From DATJFH01 sp035495815 (GTDB taxonomy: Bacteria > Acidobacteriota > Terriglobia > Bryobacterales > Bryobacteraceae), in the NCBI GenBank assembly GCA_035495815.1, contig DATJFH010000218.1, forward strand, positions 1 through 32,674: a stretch of DNA of 32,674 bases, in the 5' to 3' direction. How positions within the stretch are numbered: the stretch's first letter is position 1; every line of letters starts with the position of its first letter. The position numbers and the translations under genes are program-made. Below the pieces are notes generated by a model. It was given only the letters and a program-made list of their open reading frames with translations. It searched no databases and was not told the DNA's origin. Positions 9,514-17,624 of the stretch are shown here, one piece after another.

Positions 9514-10044
9514 TCATGGCAGGCACGTCCCCTGCTCGGCGTCGCAGCCGGCGCTTTCGATCGGGAGAGAAGAGCGGAAATCGGGGATCGCCACCGCCGG
9601 GAGGCCGAGGAAATTCACGAAGCGGCGGAACTCGTAACTGCGCACGCTGACCGTGACAGCGTCGGGGACGCAGTCCGGCGTGCAGTCGCCGTCGCAGGTG
9701 AAGTCGATCAGCGAGCCGGTGCCGGGATCGCGGGAATAGTATTGCACCACGATTTCGGCCGGGCCCTGCTGGAACTGCTCCATGTCGATCATGCGGGGCA
9801 CGTGAGTGCGCATGTAGGTGGCCACGTTCTGCCCGTCCGCCGACCAGCAGTGGGTGGCGGCGTAGAGCGCGCCGTCGCGCGTGAAATCGACCACGCTGTG
9901 CCAGACCCACAGCATCTCGGCCACGAAAATGATGGCGAAGGTAAACGGCACGATCACGCCGGCGTAGAGGATGCCGTATTCGACGGCTGTCTGGCCGGAT
10001 TCGCAGCGCGCGCCTCTTCGCAGCAGGTTTCGCAGGCGGCGCAT
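9514..10044 (-). CDS. tadE: TadE-like minor pilin/pseudopilin (second copy), cysteine-rich
   Basis: I chose the ATG at 10042-10044 because GGAGG lies 6 bases upstream and the stop of the preceding gene overlaps it by one base (TGATG); the frame is open much further upstream but that part is out-of-frame coding for the neighbour. The 176-residue product has a short basic N-tail (MRRLRNLLRRGARCESG), then GQTAVEYGILYAGVIVPFTF, a type IV-like hydrophobic segment with a Glu-Tyr pair as in TadE pseudopilins. The periplasmic part holds six cysteines, including FTCDGDCTPDCVPD and CDAEQGTC. TadE proteins are processed by the prepilin peptidase and are needed for pilus assembly. It follows the other TadE-like gene. 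Confidence 0.85.
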   Translation of the reverse strand: MRRLRNLLRRGARCESGQTAVEYGILYAGVIVPFTFAIIFVAEMLWVWHSVVDFTRDGALYAATHCWSADGQNVATYMRTHVPRMIDMEQFQQGPAEIVVQYYSRDPGTGSLIDFTCDGDCTPDCVPDAVTVSVRSYEFRRFVNFLGLPAVAIPDFRSSLPIESAGCDAEQGTCLP

Positions 10045-10544
10045 CAGGAGCCTCCGTAAGGGACCCGGACCATGGGCCGCAGCAGGATGGGGTCGACCGT
10101 GAGGAACGGGATGCGCGGGTTGACCTCGAAACCGTTGGGAATGGTGACCACGACGAAGTCCGGCGAGCCCCCGCCGTTGGCCGCGTCGCAACCGGCCACC
10201 GAGCATTCGCAGGCGGCGGGCACGCCGGATTCGGCGTCATAGCGCTCCACGCTGATGGCGATCATGTCGGCGGTGAGCGTGGGGATTACGGTATCGGTGG
10301 CTTCCTCGGAGCTGCTGCCGCTGAGAGCGAAATTCTTGGCGGCCAGGATGGCGGCGTCGGCGTCATCGCAGAAATTCACGCCCTGCTGGGCGGCCACGAA
10401 GCGGCCGGCGGTGTAGAGCGTCTTGCGCAGCGTGTAGTAGACGTAAGTGATCTTGCCGATCTGCACCATGCCCACCAGCAGCGTGAACAGGATGGGCACG
10501 AACAGCGCCGTCTCCAGCATGGCGCCACCCCGGCGGCGTCTCAT
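10044..10544 (-). CDS. tadE: TadE-like minor pilin/pseudopilin (first copy)
   Basis: The start is the ATG at 10542-10544, which overlaps the stop of the TadG-like gene in an ATGA arrangement. The 166-residue product begins MRRRRGGAMLETALFVPILF, a basic patch followed by a hydrophobic helix with a Glu near its start, as in TadE/TadF pseudopilins. The region after the helix reads GKITYVYYTLRKTLYTAGRF. The mature part has four cysteines (FCDD and ACECSVAGC) and ends with VRVPYGGS. It is a paralogue in position and design of the next gene; one of the two may fill the TadF role. Function is inferred from the locus and topology. Confidence 0.83.
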   Translation of the reverse strand: MRRRRGGAMLETALFVPILFTLLVGMVQIGKITYVYYTLRKTLYTAGRFVAAQQGVNFCDDADAAILAAKNFALSGSSSEEATDTVIPTLTADMIAISVERYDAESGVPAACECSVAGCDAANGGGSPDFVVVTIPNGFEVNPRIPFLTVDPILLRPMVRVPYGGS

Positions 10545-11896
10545 TTGTGCAGCACCACTTTTCCGGGACCCGACGTGAGGGCGCAGCCGCCGCTCATGCT
10601 GCCCTGCTTGAGCGGCCGCACGTTGCCGATATAGAGCGCGTTGAAGCGGGCGTCCTGATCGGTGGGCGTGATGTTGACATCCCCCTGGTTGGGATTGAGC
10701 AGGAACTGGCGGAATCCGAGGATCGTCATCGGACCGCCGGGGCTGAGCGTATCGACCACCGGAACGGTGATGATGCGCCGGGAATTTCCGACGTAGGTGG
10801 TGTAGTCGGCGATTTCGGTGAGGTCGGTGTCGGGCTGGTAGGCGGTCGAGATGGTGTCGATGTCGGTGATGCGGGCCTCGCATCCGGCGAAGACCGCGGT
10901 ATCGAAACGGTTGAACAGGCCGCAGGCGGCGTTGGTGACGGAGGCGGGAACCTGCGTGGGAACCGTCGGGGAGCCGCAGGCGGGCGGCTGCGCGCTGGCC
11001 CAGGCGATCTCCGTCCCGGTGGCCATCATGCAGGCGAAGGTGGTGGACGGCGTCGCCGTCGATACGCCTCCCCCTGGAGCCGCGGGCAGCAGGCCCTGCG
11101 CGCCGATGCGGTAGAGCTGCTGGGTTTCATCGAGCGAGCTGGCGTCGTTGTAGCGGTCGACGATGAGGTAGGGAATGCGCTGGGTGGCGCCGGGGAGCGC
11201 GGCGGGCGCGATGCCGCCGGTGCACTGGAACCCGAAGGTGTACACGACGCCGGTCGAGAAGCCGAAGTCCACCGTATCGTCGGCCGAAAGCGCCGCGATG
11301 GCGTAGGGCTCGATGCCGCAGGCGGTGCAGAGCGGGGCGCTGACGCCGGCTACGGCGGTGGCGGCGATGGGAGTGATGCGGCTCTGGCCGAGAGTGAGCA
11401 ATCCCCAGAACACGAGCGGAGCGTCGGCCGTGAGGTTGATCCGGACATACTTGGCGGTTGTGCCGTCGGCGCCGCCGGTGTCGGAAGAGCTGGTATCGGC
11501 GCCGATGGCTCCGGCGGCGGTAGCGAAGTAGATGGGGTCGGAGACCAGGCTGTTGAGCATGCCGGTGGACTGGCCGATGAGCAGGGAGCCGAAGTTGTAC
11601 TTGCTGCCGTGGCCGGTGGAGTCGTCGAGAGTGGCCTGCGAGGCGGCGGTGGCGTCGGCCAGGCCCTGCTCGGTGCCGTTGAGCTTGGAGGCGGCCGCGA
11701 TGGCCATGGTCTGGGCGGCCTGCGTGAGCTCGCCCCGGATGAGGTAGAGCCGGCCAAGGTCGATGGCGAAGCCCATCATGCCGAACATCACCGGGACCAG
11801 CAGGACGAGCATCTGCAGCGACATGGCGCCGCGCCGGCGGCCGATATCCGGCGCCGCCCGGCTCCCGGATTCTCTACTTCGGTTCCTGGTACCCAC
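10541..11896 (-). CDS. TadG-like pilus assembly protein without a visible von Willebrand A domain
   Basis: The 451-residue product begins with an Arg-rich tail, then RRGAMSLQMLVLLVPVMFGM, a hydrophobic helix followed by AIDLGRLYLIRGELTQAAQT, the usual start of Flp assembly TadE/G-like proteins. The GTG at 11894-11896 has AGGA close upstream and overlaps the end of the secretin gene by 23 bases; the ATG at 11824 is an alternative. The rest is exported and contains CTACGIEPYAIAALSADDTV and eight cysteines in total. I see no MIDAS motif (DxSxS) of a vWA domain, which many TadG proteins carry. Its role is probably structural at the cell envelope. The last 4 bases overlap the next gene. Confidence 0.83.
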   Translation of the reverse strand: MGTRNRSRESGSRAAPDIGRRRGAMSLQMLVLLVPVMFGMMGFAIDLGRLYLIRGELTQAAQTMAIAAASKLNGTEQGLADATAASQATLDDSTGHGSKYNFGSLLIGQSTGMLNSLVSDPIYFATAAGAIGADTSSSDTGGADGTTAKYVRINLTADAPLVFWGLLTLGQSRITPIAATAVAGVSAPLCTACGIEPYAIAALSADDTVDFGFSTGVVYTFGFQCTGGIAPAALPGATQRIPYLIVDRYNDASSLDETQQLYRIGAQGLLPAAPGGGVSTATPSTTFACMMATGTEIAWASAQPPACGSPTVPTQVPASVTNAACGLFNRFDTAVFAGCEARITDIDTISTAYQPDTDLTEIADYTTYVGNSRRIITVPVVDTLSPGGPMTILGFRQFLLNPNQGDVNITPTDQDARFNALYIGNVRPLKQGSMSGGCALTSGPGKVVLHK

Positions 11897-13286
11897 GGGA
11901 TCCTACGAATTCCGGCTTGTCCGGACCCTCCTTCTTGCTCTTCTTGACCTTGCGGTGCTTGGTCTCTTCCTTGACCGTCGGAAGGAACATCTCGGGGAAG
12001 TCGGGCAGTTTGGCCTTCTCCTCCGGCGACAGCGGCTTCACGAAATGCGGCGTGATGACCACCAGCAGTTCGTCCGAGGTCTTCTTGGTCGAGCGGCTGC
12101 GGAACAACTGGCCCAGAATCGGGATGTCGCCGAGACCGCGCACCCGGGTGAGGACCTGGGTCACGCGATTGTCGATGAGACCGGCGATGGCGAAGCTCTC
12201 GCCGTCCTTGAGCACGACTTCGGTCTCGGCTTTGCGCTGCGAAATGGCCGGGATCAGAAAACCCTGCAGGGTGACGGCGTTGGCGAAATCGAGCGCGCTG
12301 ACTTCGGGCGTGACCTTCAGGTTGATAGCGCCCGTCGAGGTCACCGTGGGAGTGAAATTGAGCTGTACCCCGAACTGCTTGAACTGCACGGTGACCACCG
12401 GGGCGGTGGAGCCGCCGGTCGAGGTGGAGGTCAGCACCGGGAACGGGAACGAGCCGCCCGCGAGGAAGCTGGCCTCCTTGCCCTCGAGTGTAATCAGGTT
12501 GGGCTCGGCCAGAATCTGAAGCAGGTCGCGCTGCTGGAGGGCGCGGATGGTGGCGCCGATGTCGAGATCGGGGCGGTAGACGAACAGGTTCAGCAGGTCG
12601 GCGAAATTGATGGTCGAATTCGAAAACGACTGGTTCTGAAACTGGAGCTGGCTGAAGCGCGGGGAGGCGAACTGCTCGGTGCTGACTTCGCCCAGCATCT
12701 TGACGTTGCGGCTGAAAAAATTGAACCCGAGCTCCTGCAGGGCGACGCGGTTGATGCTGGCGAACTTGACCTGCAGCAGTATCTGGCGGGGCTCCGGCGC
12801 GGGCGGAATCTGGAGAAGGTTTACGACCTTCTTGGCGCGCGCCGAGGCCAGCCCTTCGATGCGTTTGACCTCGGTTGCATCTTTCACCGTGCCGGTGAGC
12901 ACGATGGTGTCGCCGCTTCCGCTGATCTGGACTCCCTGGGGCAGGCCGGCCTGCAGCTCCCGGCGCGAGAGCTCGTGCTCGCTGTTGTCGTTGGCGACGT
13001 TGATATTGAATCGGGTGGGGGCGGACCCGCCGTCCCACACGATCAGGGAAGCCTTTCCGGCGCCTTTGCCGTTGACCATGATCTCCCGCGGGGAGACGAC
13101 GATGGCGTCTGCGATCTTGGGCTCGGAAATAGCGACTCTCTCGATGTCCCGCTCGAACTGCAGCAGCTCGCCGCGGCCGGTGATGAGGGTCACTTCCCTG
13201 GGAGCCTGTGCGAACGCGGACGCCGCGCAAATCAGCGCCCACAGCGCGGCAGGGACGGCCCGGAAAGGAGTTCTGCGGATTCTCAT
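11874..13286 (-). CDS. cpaC: Secretin CpaC/RcpA of the Tad pilus
   Basis: This is the outer-membrane channel for the Flp pilus. The 470-residue precursor has a Sec signal peptide (about 1-26, ending ASAFA), an N-terminal pilus-secretin domain with VAISEPKIADAIVVSPREIM, and a BON-like segment (ISGSGDTIVLTGTVKDATEV). The secretin domain contains LQILAEPNLITLEGKEASFL and GLGDIPILGQLFRSRS, the classical secretin signature. A Lys-rich tail follows. The start ATG overlaps the cpaB stop in an ATGA arrangement. No pilotin is apparent nearby. Confidence 0.95.
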   Translation of the reverse strand: MRIRRTPFRAVPAALWALICAASAFAQAPREVTLITGRGELLQFERDIERVAISEPKIADAIVVSPREIMVNGKGAGKASLIVWDGGSAPTRFNINVANDNSEHELSRRELQAGLPQGVQISGSGDTIVLTGTVKDATEVKRIEGLASARAKKVVNLLQIPPAPEPRQILLQVKFASINRVALQELGFNFFSRNVKMLGEVSTEQFASPRFSQLQFQNQSFSNSTINFADLLNLFVYRPDLDIGATIRALQQRDLLQILAEPNLITLEGKEASFLAGGSFPFPVLTSTSTGGSTAPVVTVQFKQFGVQLNFTPTVTSTGAINLKVTPEVSALDFANAVTLQGFLIPAISQRKAETEVVLKDGESFAIAGLIDNRVTQVLTRVRGLGDIPILGQLFRSRSTKKTSDELLVVITPHFVKPLSPEEKAKLPDFPEMFLPTVKEETKHRKVKKSKKEGPDKPEFVGSRGYQEPK

Positions 13287-14212
13287 CGGAAGGTTTCCTG
13301 CACGTGCTTATCTCCCCGGAAGACGTCGACAATCAGACGGGGCTTCTCCGGCTCTTTCTTTTTCTTGCCGGCCTCGGCGGCCAGTTCGTCGTCCGTCTTC
13401 ACTTTCTTCTCGCCGGTCAGCTCCTGCCAGACTCTCGGATCGTCGAGGTTGGGGACCTTGCCGCGGACCGCGGTGGTCCGGCCGCGGCGCGCGCGGGCCA
13501 GGCGGGCGCTGATCATCGGGTCCAGCACGTCGCTGTTGACCGGGGCCAGGTCGGGATTGGAAGTCTGATCGAGCGGATTGCGCAGCGCCAGGCTGATTTT
13601 GCCCTGGTTCTTGGCCAGCTCCAGTTTCTGCGCGTCTTCCGGCGAGACCAGCAGGGTCGCCACCGGCATCTTGGGGGCTTTGGGGTCGAGCGTCTGGCCC
13701 ACCTGCACGATGCGGCCGATAGCCAGTACCTTGATGTTCTGCAGGATGACGGAGGTGACCGCTTCGGTCATCGAGCCCGGCCGGGTGAAGATCACGTCCA
13801 CCCGGGAATTGGGCTGGATCAGTCCGGCCACGCCGCTGGTGTCGTTGATCTGGACCGAGATGGCGCGCATCCCGGCTTCGATCGTGGACGGCACGCCGTC
13901 GGCTCCGGAGGCGCTCGTCAATTTAACCGTGGTAAGAGGCTCGTTGGCGCTGACGGGAATCAGCAGGGCGCGGTCCAGGGCGTCCTTGTCCTGGAAGAGG
14001 GAGCCTTTGGGCAGGTCCTTCTCGGGGATCTCCACCAGCTTGAGATCGGTCTTCTTGATGCGGGCCCCCAGCGGGAGATCGCGCGTGACGGCCAGGATTT
14101 TTTTAGTCGCCGCGGTTTTAGGACCGTGTGTCTTCGAAATGAAGATCCAGGTCAGCAGCGCCGCCGAGACCCAGGCCACGCCGAAAATCATCAGTATCTT
14201 TTGTCGATCCAT
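13283..14212 (-). CDS. cpaB: Flp pilus assembly protein CpaB/RcpC
   Basis: CpaB/RcpC is a periplasmic, membrane-anchored partner of the secretin. The 309-residue protein has an N-terminal membrane anchor (about 8-26) and then a SAF domain: ILAVTRDLPLGARIKKTDLK, followed by LLIPVSANEPLTTVKL. The central RcpC region reads MRAISVQINDTSGVAGLIQP and SRVDVIFTRPGSMTEAV, matching the family. The C-terminal ~80 residues are charged (Lys/Arg/Glu-rich) and probably disordered. It lies 18 bases after the prepilin peptidase gene and overlaps cpaC by 4 bases. Confidence 0.93.
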   Translation of the reverse strand: MDRQKILMIFGVAWVSAALLTWIFISKTHGPKTAATKKILAVTRDLPLGARIKKTDLKLVEIPEKDLPKGSLFQDKDALDRALLIPVSANEPLTTVKLTSASGADGVPSTIEAGMRAISVQINDTSGVAGLIQPNSRVDVIFTRPGSMTEAVTSVILQNIKVLAIGRIVQVGQTLDPKAPKMPVATLLVSPEDAQKLELAKNQGKISLALRNPLDQTSNPDLAPVNSDVLDPMISARLARARRGRTTAVRGKVPNLDDPRVWQELTGEKKVKTDDELAAEAGKKKKEPEKPRLIVDVFRGDKHVQETFR

Positions 14213-14230
14213 CCCTTCCTCAACTTCCCG

Positions 14231-14749
14231 TTACCTCGGATACCACAAGAACACCAGGGCGCCGGCCGCAATGACGGCTCCGTAAGCCAGACGCAGGGCG
14301 CCGGGCTGATGCATGTCGCTGCGCTCCCGCAGTTCGGCCCAGCGGCCGCGGCCGAACGAGGCCGCGATGAGCAGGGAATTTTTCAGGACCCGGGTCAGCG
14401 CGCCCGCGCGAAGGGACACCACGACCGCCGCCACTCCGCCGATAACTGCTACTAACACAAAAACCGCCAGCAAGTTACGAATCCCGACGAACGAACCCAC
14501 CACGGCAAACAGCTTCACGTCGCCCGCTCCCCCCGCCCCGGCCAGGAATAACAGCAGCAGGGCGGCGAACCCTCCCGCGGCGCCCAGCAGTCCCGGCCAG
14601 AAGCCGTCGCCATAAAGGGTTTGGGCGGCGATGCCGGCGGGCAGCGCCGGCAGAGTGAGCCAGTTCGGAATCCGGCGCGAGCGCAGGTCGGTATACGCGG
14701 CCACCAGGACCACCAGGCTCAGCGTCACTCGTATGGGCATGGGCGGCAT
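14231..14749 (-). CDS. tadV: Prepilin peptidase TadV/CpaA (A24 family)
   Basis: An inner-membrane aspartyl protease that removes the leader of Flp pilin and of TadE-like proteins. The 172-residue product has both catalytic aspartates in the family context: D21 in AAYTDLRSRRIPN and D77 in GAGGAGDVKLF (GxGD motif). It lacks the cytoplasmic methylase domain of PilD, as expected for the small Tad-type enzymes, and has about six hydrophobic segments. The ATG at 14749 starts one base after the stop of the preceding gene; the ATG at 14740 is an alternative that removes three residues. Confidence 0.93.
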   Translation of the reverse strand: MPPMPIRVTLSLVVLVAAYTDLRSRRIPNWLTLPALPAGIAAQTLYGDGFWPGLLGAAGGFAALLLLFLAGAGGAGDVKLFAVVGSFVGIRNLLAVFVLVAVIGGVAAVVVSLRAGALTRVLKNSLLIAASFGRGRWAELRERSDMHQPGALRLAYGAVIAAGALVFLWYPR

Positions 14750-14750
14750 C

Positions 14751-16340
14751 TTATCTGGCCAGCAAGGTAGCCGTTCCGTCGCGATAAAGCTGCTTCCAGC
14801 CCAGCGCCTCGAGCGCCGGCAGCAGCGAATAGTCGTTGGGCAGCAGGGCGTGCGTGAATCCGAATTCGTCGAGTTGGGCGCGCCAGCCCGGACGCAATTG
14901 GGTAAGCCGGGCGTACTGCTTGAGAAAATCGCTGCCGTAAAGATCGCTGCGGCCGTCGAAGAAGACCTTGCGCCTGCCCTCGAAACGGTAAATGAGATAG
15001 CCGCCGAACTTGTCCGGCGCCAGGATGCGGGCCGAGGCGGGCAGCCTGTCCACTTCAGCCGCCGCCGCGACCGGGAACTGATCGGGCGGAAACCCGGTGT
15101 GCGCGGCGATGCCCGGAGCGCGCAGCATGCCGAACATCAGGATGGCGAAGACGGGCGCGAGCGCCAGTCCGCTGAAGCGGGAGTCGTGCGCGCGAAGTCC
15201 GGCCGAGTAGGCCAGGAAGGATTGGATGGCGCGTCTGACCGTGGGCCGCAGGCCGGACGCGGCCGCCAGCCCTTTGGCGATTCCGGCATTCGCCATGGGC
15301 AGGAGAGCGAGCGCCACCAGCGGAAGGCCGCGGGCGGACCGCAGCGCCGCGTAGATGAGCGCGGCGGCCAGCAGGAAACGTCCCAGTTGCTTCTGTCCCA
15401 GGGCGAGCGCCGCGCCAAGCATGGCAATGCCCAGCGTGAGCACGATCTGGAAGGCGCCTTCGGCGTGGAAATTGAAGCTCTGAAATTCGCCGATGCGGGC
15501 CATCAGTTCCGCGTCGGTCAAATAGTCGAACAGGTGCCGGTGAAGCTGCCAGCCATAGGGGTTGACGAGGCTGGCGGCGGCGGAAACGGTCGCGGCAAGC
15601 CCGAACCAGCGGGCCTTCCGCCACTCTTCGCGGCGGTCCAGGTCCCAGATCACGGGACGGAGCGCATGGCCCGCGCCATAGATTAAGCAGATCAGGGGAG
15701 CGAAGAAGAAACTGGCATGCAGGTTGGCCCACAGGGCGGTGAGCGCCGCCACCGCCAGGGTGTGGCGGGGCCTGACGGGGCGGCCCGAGGCCAGTTCCGC
15801 GCCGGCCAGCGCCGCCAGGAAGAGCAGCCAGCTCAACACATGCGGTCGCGCCAGCCAGTGAATGTTGGTGGTGGAAAGCAGGGGGGCGGCCAGCAGGCAG
15901 GCGATCAGAAAATCGCCCCCCACGAGCCAGGTGAGCCGGAACCAGAACCACACGCCGGCGGCAATGACCATCCCGTAGAGCCAGGCGACGCCGGAGAGTC
16001 CCGCGGCCCGGTAGGCAACGCCGGTCAGCGCGTCCGAGCCCCACTCCCAGGCGAACCAGGGCCGTCCCTGCCGTGTGAAGGAGTACGGATCGGTAGTGGG
16101 AAGCTCGCGCGTTGACAGAATGGATTCTCCGGTGCGAATGTGCCAGCCCGCGTCCGAATCACGGAACAGCTTCCCATAACCTGCAAAGAGAAACAGGCAG
16201 TAGAAAAGGGTGACCAGCGAAGCCACCAGGGCCAGGTCCGGAATGACGAAGCGCGAGAAGCCCCTGCCTTGGGCGCGAGTCGTCAACGCTTCCGGCCGGC
16301 CGGAAATATCTCCCAGGGTTACGCTACCAATCGACGGCAC
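14751..16340 (-). CDS. Polytopic membrane protein with GT-C glycosyltransferase-like architecture
   Basis: A 529-residue integral membrane protein. After a hydrophilic N-tail and a first membrane span (about 32-54) comes a periplasmic loop with FRDSDAGWHIRTGESIL (D61, D63) and LPTTDPYSFTRQGRPWFAWE. About ten further hydrophobic segments run to about residue 410, and a soluble C-terminal domain of about 100 residues contains APDKFGGYLIYRFEGRRKVF. An acidic first loop plus many spans and a soluble tail is the GT-C plan seen in lipid-linked sugar transferases, but I cannot assign a defined GT family. It starts with a GTG 26 bases after flp and its stop is one base before tadV, so it is part of the pilus operon. 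A role in glycosylating pilin or envelope is inference only. Confidence 0.75.
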   Translation of the reverse strand: MPSIGSVTLGDISGRPEALTTRAQGRGFSRFVIPDLALVASLVTLFYCLFLFAGYGKLFRDSDAGWHIRTGESILSTRELPTTDPYSFTRQGRPWFAWEWGSDALTGVAYRAAGLSGVAWLYGMVIAAGVWFWFRLTWLVGGDFLIACLLAAPLLSTTNIHWLARPHVLSWLLFLAALAGAELASGRPVRPRHTLAVAALTALWANLHASFFFAPLICLIYGAGHALRPVIWDLDRREEWRKARWFGLAATVSAAASLVNPYGWQLHRHLFDYLTDAELMARIGEFQSFNFHAEGAFQIVLTLGIAMLGAALALGQKQLGRFLLAAALIYAALRSARGLPLVALALLPMANAGIAKGLAAASGLRPTVRRAIQSFLAYSAGLRAHDSRFSGLALAPVFAILMFGMLRAPGIAAHTGFPPDQFPVAAAAEVDRLPASARILAPDKFGGYLIYRFEGRRKVFFDGRSDLYGSDFLKQYARLTQLRPGWRAQLDEFGFTHALLPNDYSLLPALEALGWKQLYRDGTATLLAR

Positions 16341-16366
16341 ATCTTACACCCGGACGCCCGCGAAAC

Positions 16367-16552
16367 TTACTGCGCGTTGGCGCCGATGCTCGACAGATCC
16401 TGCGTGATGCTGGAATACAGACTGACGATTCCCTGTGAAAGCTGGTTCACCGTCGTGATCAATGCCAAACCGACCGCGGCCACGATCAAAGCGTACTCGA
16501 CCAGGTCCTGGCCCTGCTCGTCCTTGATCAAACGAATGATAAGCGATTTCAT
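16367..16552 (-). CDS. flp: Flp-type major pilin
   Basis: The structural subunit of the Tad pilus. The 61-residue prepilin has a 14-residue leader ending in Gly (MKSLIIRLIKDEQG), then mature QDLVEYALIVAAVGLALI. The Glu+5/Tyr+6 pair of the Flp motif is present (E19, Y20) within the hydrophobic stretch that drives assembly. The C-terminal part reads LYSSITQDLSSIGANAQ. Length and layout are typical. AGGA lies 5 bases before the ATG. It is preceded by the TadD-like gene with a 12-base gap. Only one Flp gene is present in the window. Confidence 0.96.
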   Translation of the reverse strand: MKSLIIRLIKDEQGQDLVEYALIVAAVGLALITTVNQLSQGIVSLYSSITQDLSSIGANAQ

Positions 16553-16564
16553 AAAGTTCCTTTT

Positions 16565-17518
16565 TTAGCCTCCCACTACTTTAAACACGGCGGAGAAAAA
16601 CTTGCTCCATCCTGAACGGATCGGCTTGAGCGGTATCACGGCGGGCTTGCCATCCAGTTCAGACACCAGTTTCAGATTGCTCAGCGCCGCAGCGTGGCTC
16701 TTATTATAGCCCAGGGCCAAATCGAGTTCCTTCCGCGCTTCCGGGTACCGCCCCTGCTCGATCAGCATCGCCGCCATATTGCTGTGCGCCGTGGCCGGGT
16801 CGCTGACGGACTGCCAGTGCAGCACGGCGTCTCCGGGCGTCCCGGCCAGCGCCATCCCCAGGTTGTTGCGGGCCGTTTCCGAATCCGGCTTCAGCTTGAG
16901 CGCCTGCCGGAATTCGAAGGCCGCTTCCGACGGGCGCTTCTGCATCAGCAGATTGTATCCGAGATTATTGTGCAGATAATCGAGCGCGGGCGCGAGCGCC
17001 AGGGCCGCCCGGTGGGAGGTTTCGCCCGCTTTCCAGTCGCCCAACTCGTCCCGCAAAATCCCCAGCCAGGAATCGTAGGCGGGGGACTGCTGCGGATGCG
17101 TTTCGAGAAACGCGCCCAGGCCCGCCGCCGCTTCTTTGGGCATTTTCAGGGTCCGGAGCAGCTTCGCCAGCGACAATTGAACTTCGGCCGATTCCGGAAA
17201 CCTCTCCACCGCCAGCCGGCAATGCTCCAGCGCCAATTCCGGATAGCCGGCGCGCGTGTAGCTTCCGATCAGCTCCAGCCGCACCGCAAGATTGCCGGGT
17301 TCGGCCGCCATTTTCCGGCGCAGCGAACGAACCACGTAGTCGCCTTCACCGGCGTCGACCGCTCCCGCGATTTGCCGCTCCATCGCGGATGAAACCGGCC
17401 TCGATTCCTGCGCCGGCGGCGGGGCGGTGGGATAGGACGCCGCCGTCCGGACCTGGTGAACGCAGGAGACGCTGAGGGCGGCTGCCGCGATCACGCATGG
17501 GATTTCGAATCTTTTCAT
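16565..17518 (-). CDS. TadD-like TPR protein, probable lipoprotein
   Basis: The 317-residue product begins MKRFEIPCVIAAAALSVSCV, a signal sequence with a lipobox-like LSVSC (Cys19), though the -3 position is not the usual Leu. It then has several tetratricopeptide repeats, for example YPELALEHCRLAVERFPESA, LDYLHNNLGYNLLMQKRPSE and SETARNNLGMALAG. TadD lipoproteins with TPRs assist assembly or localisation of the secretin in Tad systems. Its place directly before flp supports this role. The start has no clear Shine-Dalgarno. It is the first pilus gene of the operon, 106 bases after the DUF192 gene. Confidence 0.82.
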   Translation of the reverse strand: MKRFEIPCVIAAAALSVSCVHQVRTAASYPTAPPPAQESRPVSSAMERQIAGAVDAGEGDYVVRSLRRKMAAEPGNLAVRLELIGSYTRAGYPELALEHCRLAVERFPESAEVQLSLAKLLRTLKMPKEAAAGLGAFLETHPQQSPAYDSWLGILRDELGDWKAGETSHRAALALAPALDYLHNNLGYNLLMQKRPSEAAFEFRQALKLKPDSETARNNLGMALAGTPGDAVLHWQSVSDPATAHSNMAAMLIEQGRYPEARKELDLALGYNKSHAAALSNLKLVSELDGKPAVIPLKPIRSGWSKFFSAVFKVVGG

Positions 17519-17558
17519 CGGAAGTGAGAAAAATGCCGGCTCTGCAGTCCATCAAGGA

Positions 17559-17577
17559 CGCCCGGCTTTCCGGGGCG
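17559..17577. repeat. Intergenic hairpin CGCCCGGCTTTCCGGG upstream of the TadD-like gene
   Basis: CCCGG (17561-17565) and CCGGG (17570-17574) form a 5-bp stem with a CTTT loop, extended by CG/CG across a bulged G. It lies in the 106-base spacer between the DUF192 and TadD-like genes. A near-identical 16-base element occurs at 27373-27388. It could reduce read-through from DUF192 into the pilus operon, but no T-tract follows on either strand. Confidence 0.35.
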
Positions 17578-17624
17578 GTTACGAAGACATCGAGCCAAGC
17601 GGCAACATTTACATTGATTTACAA

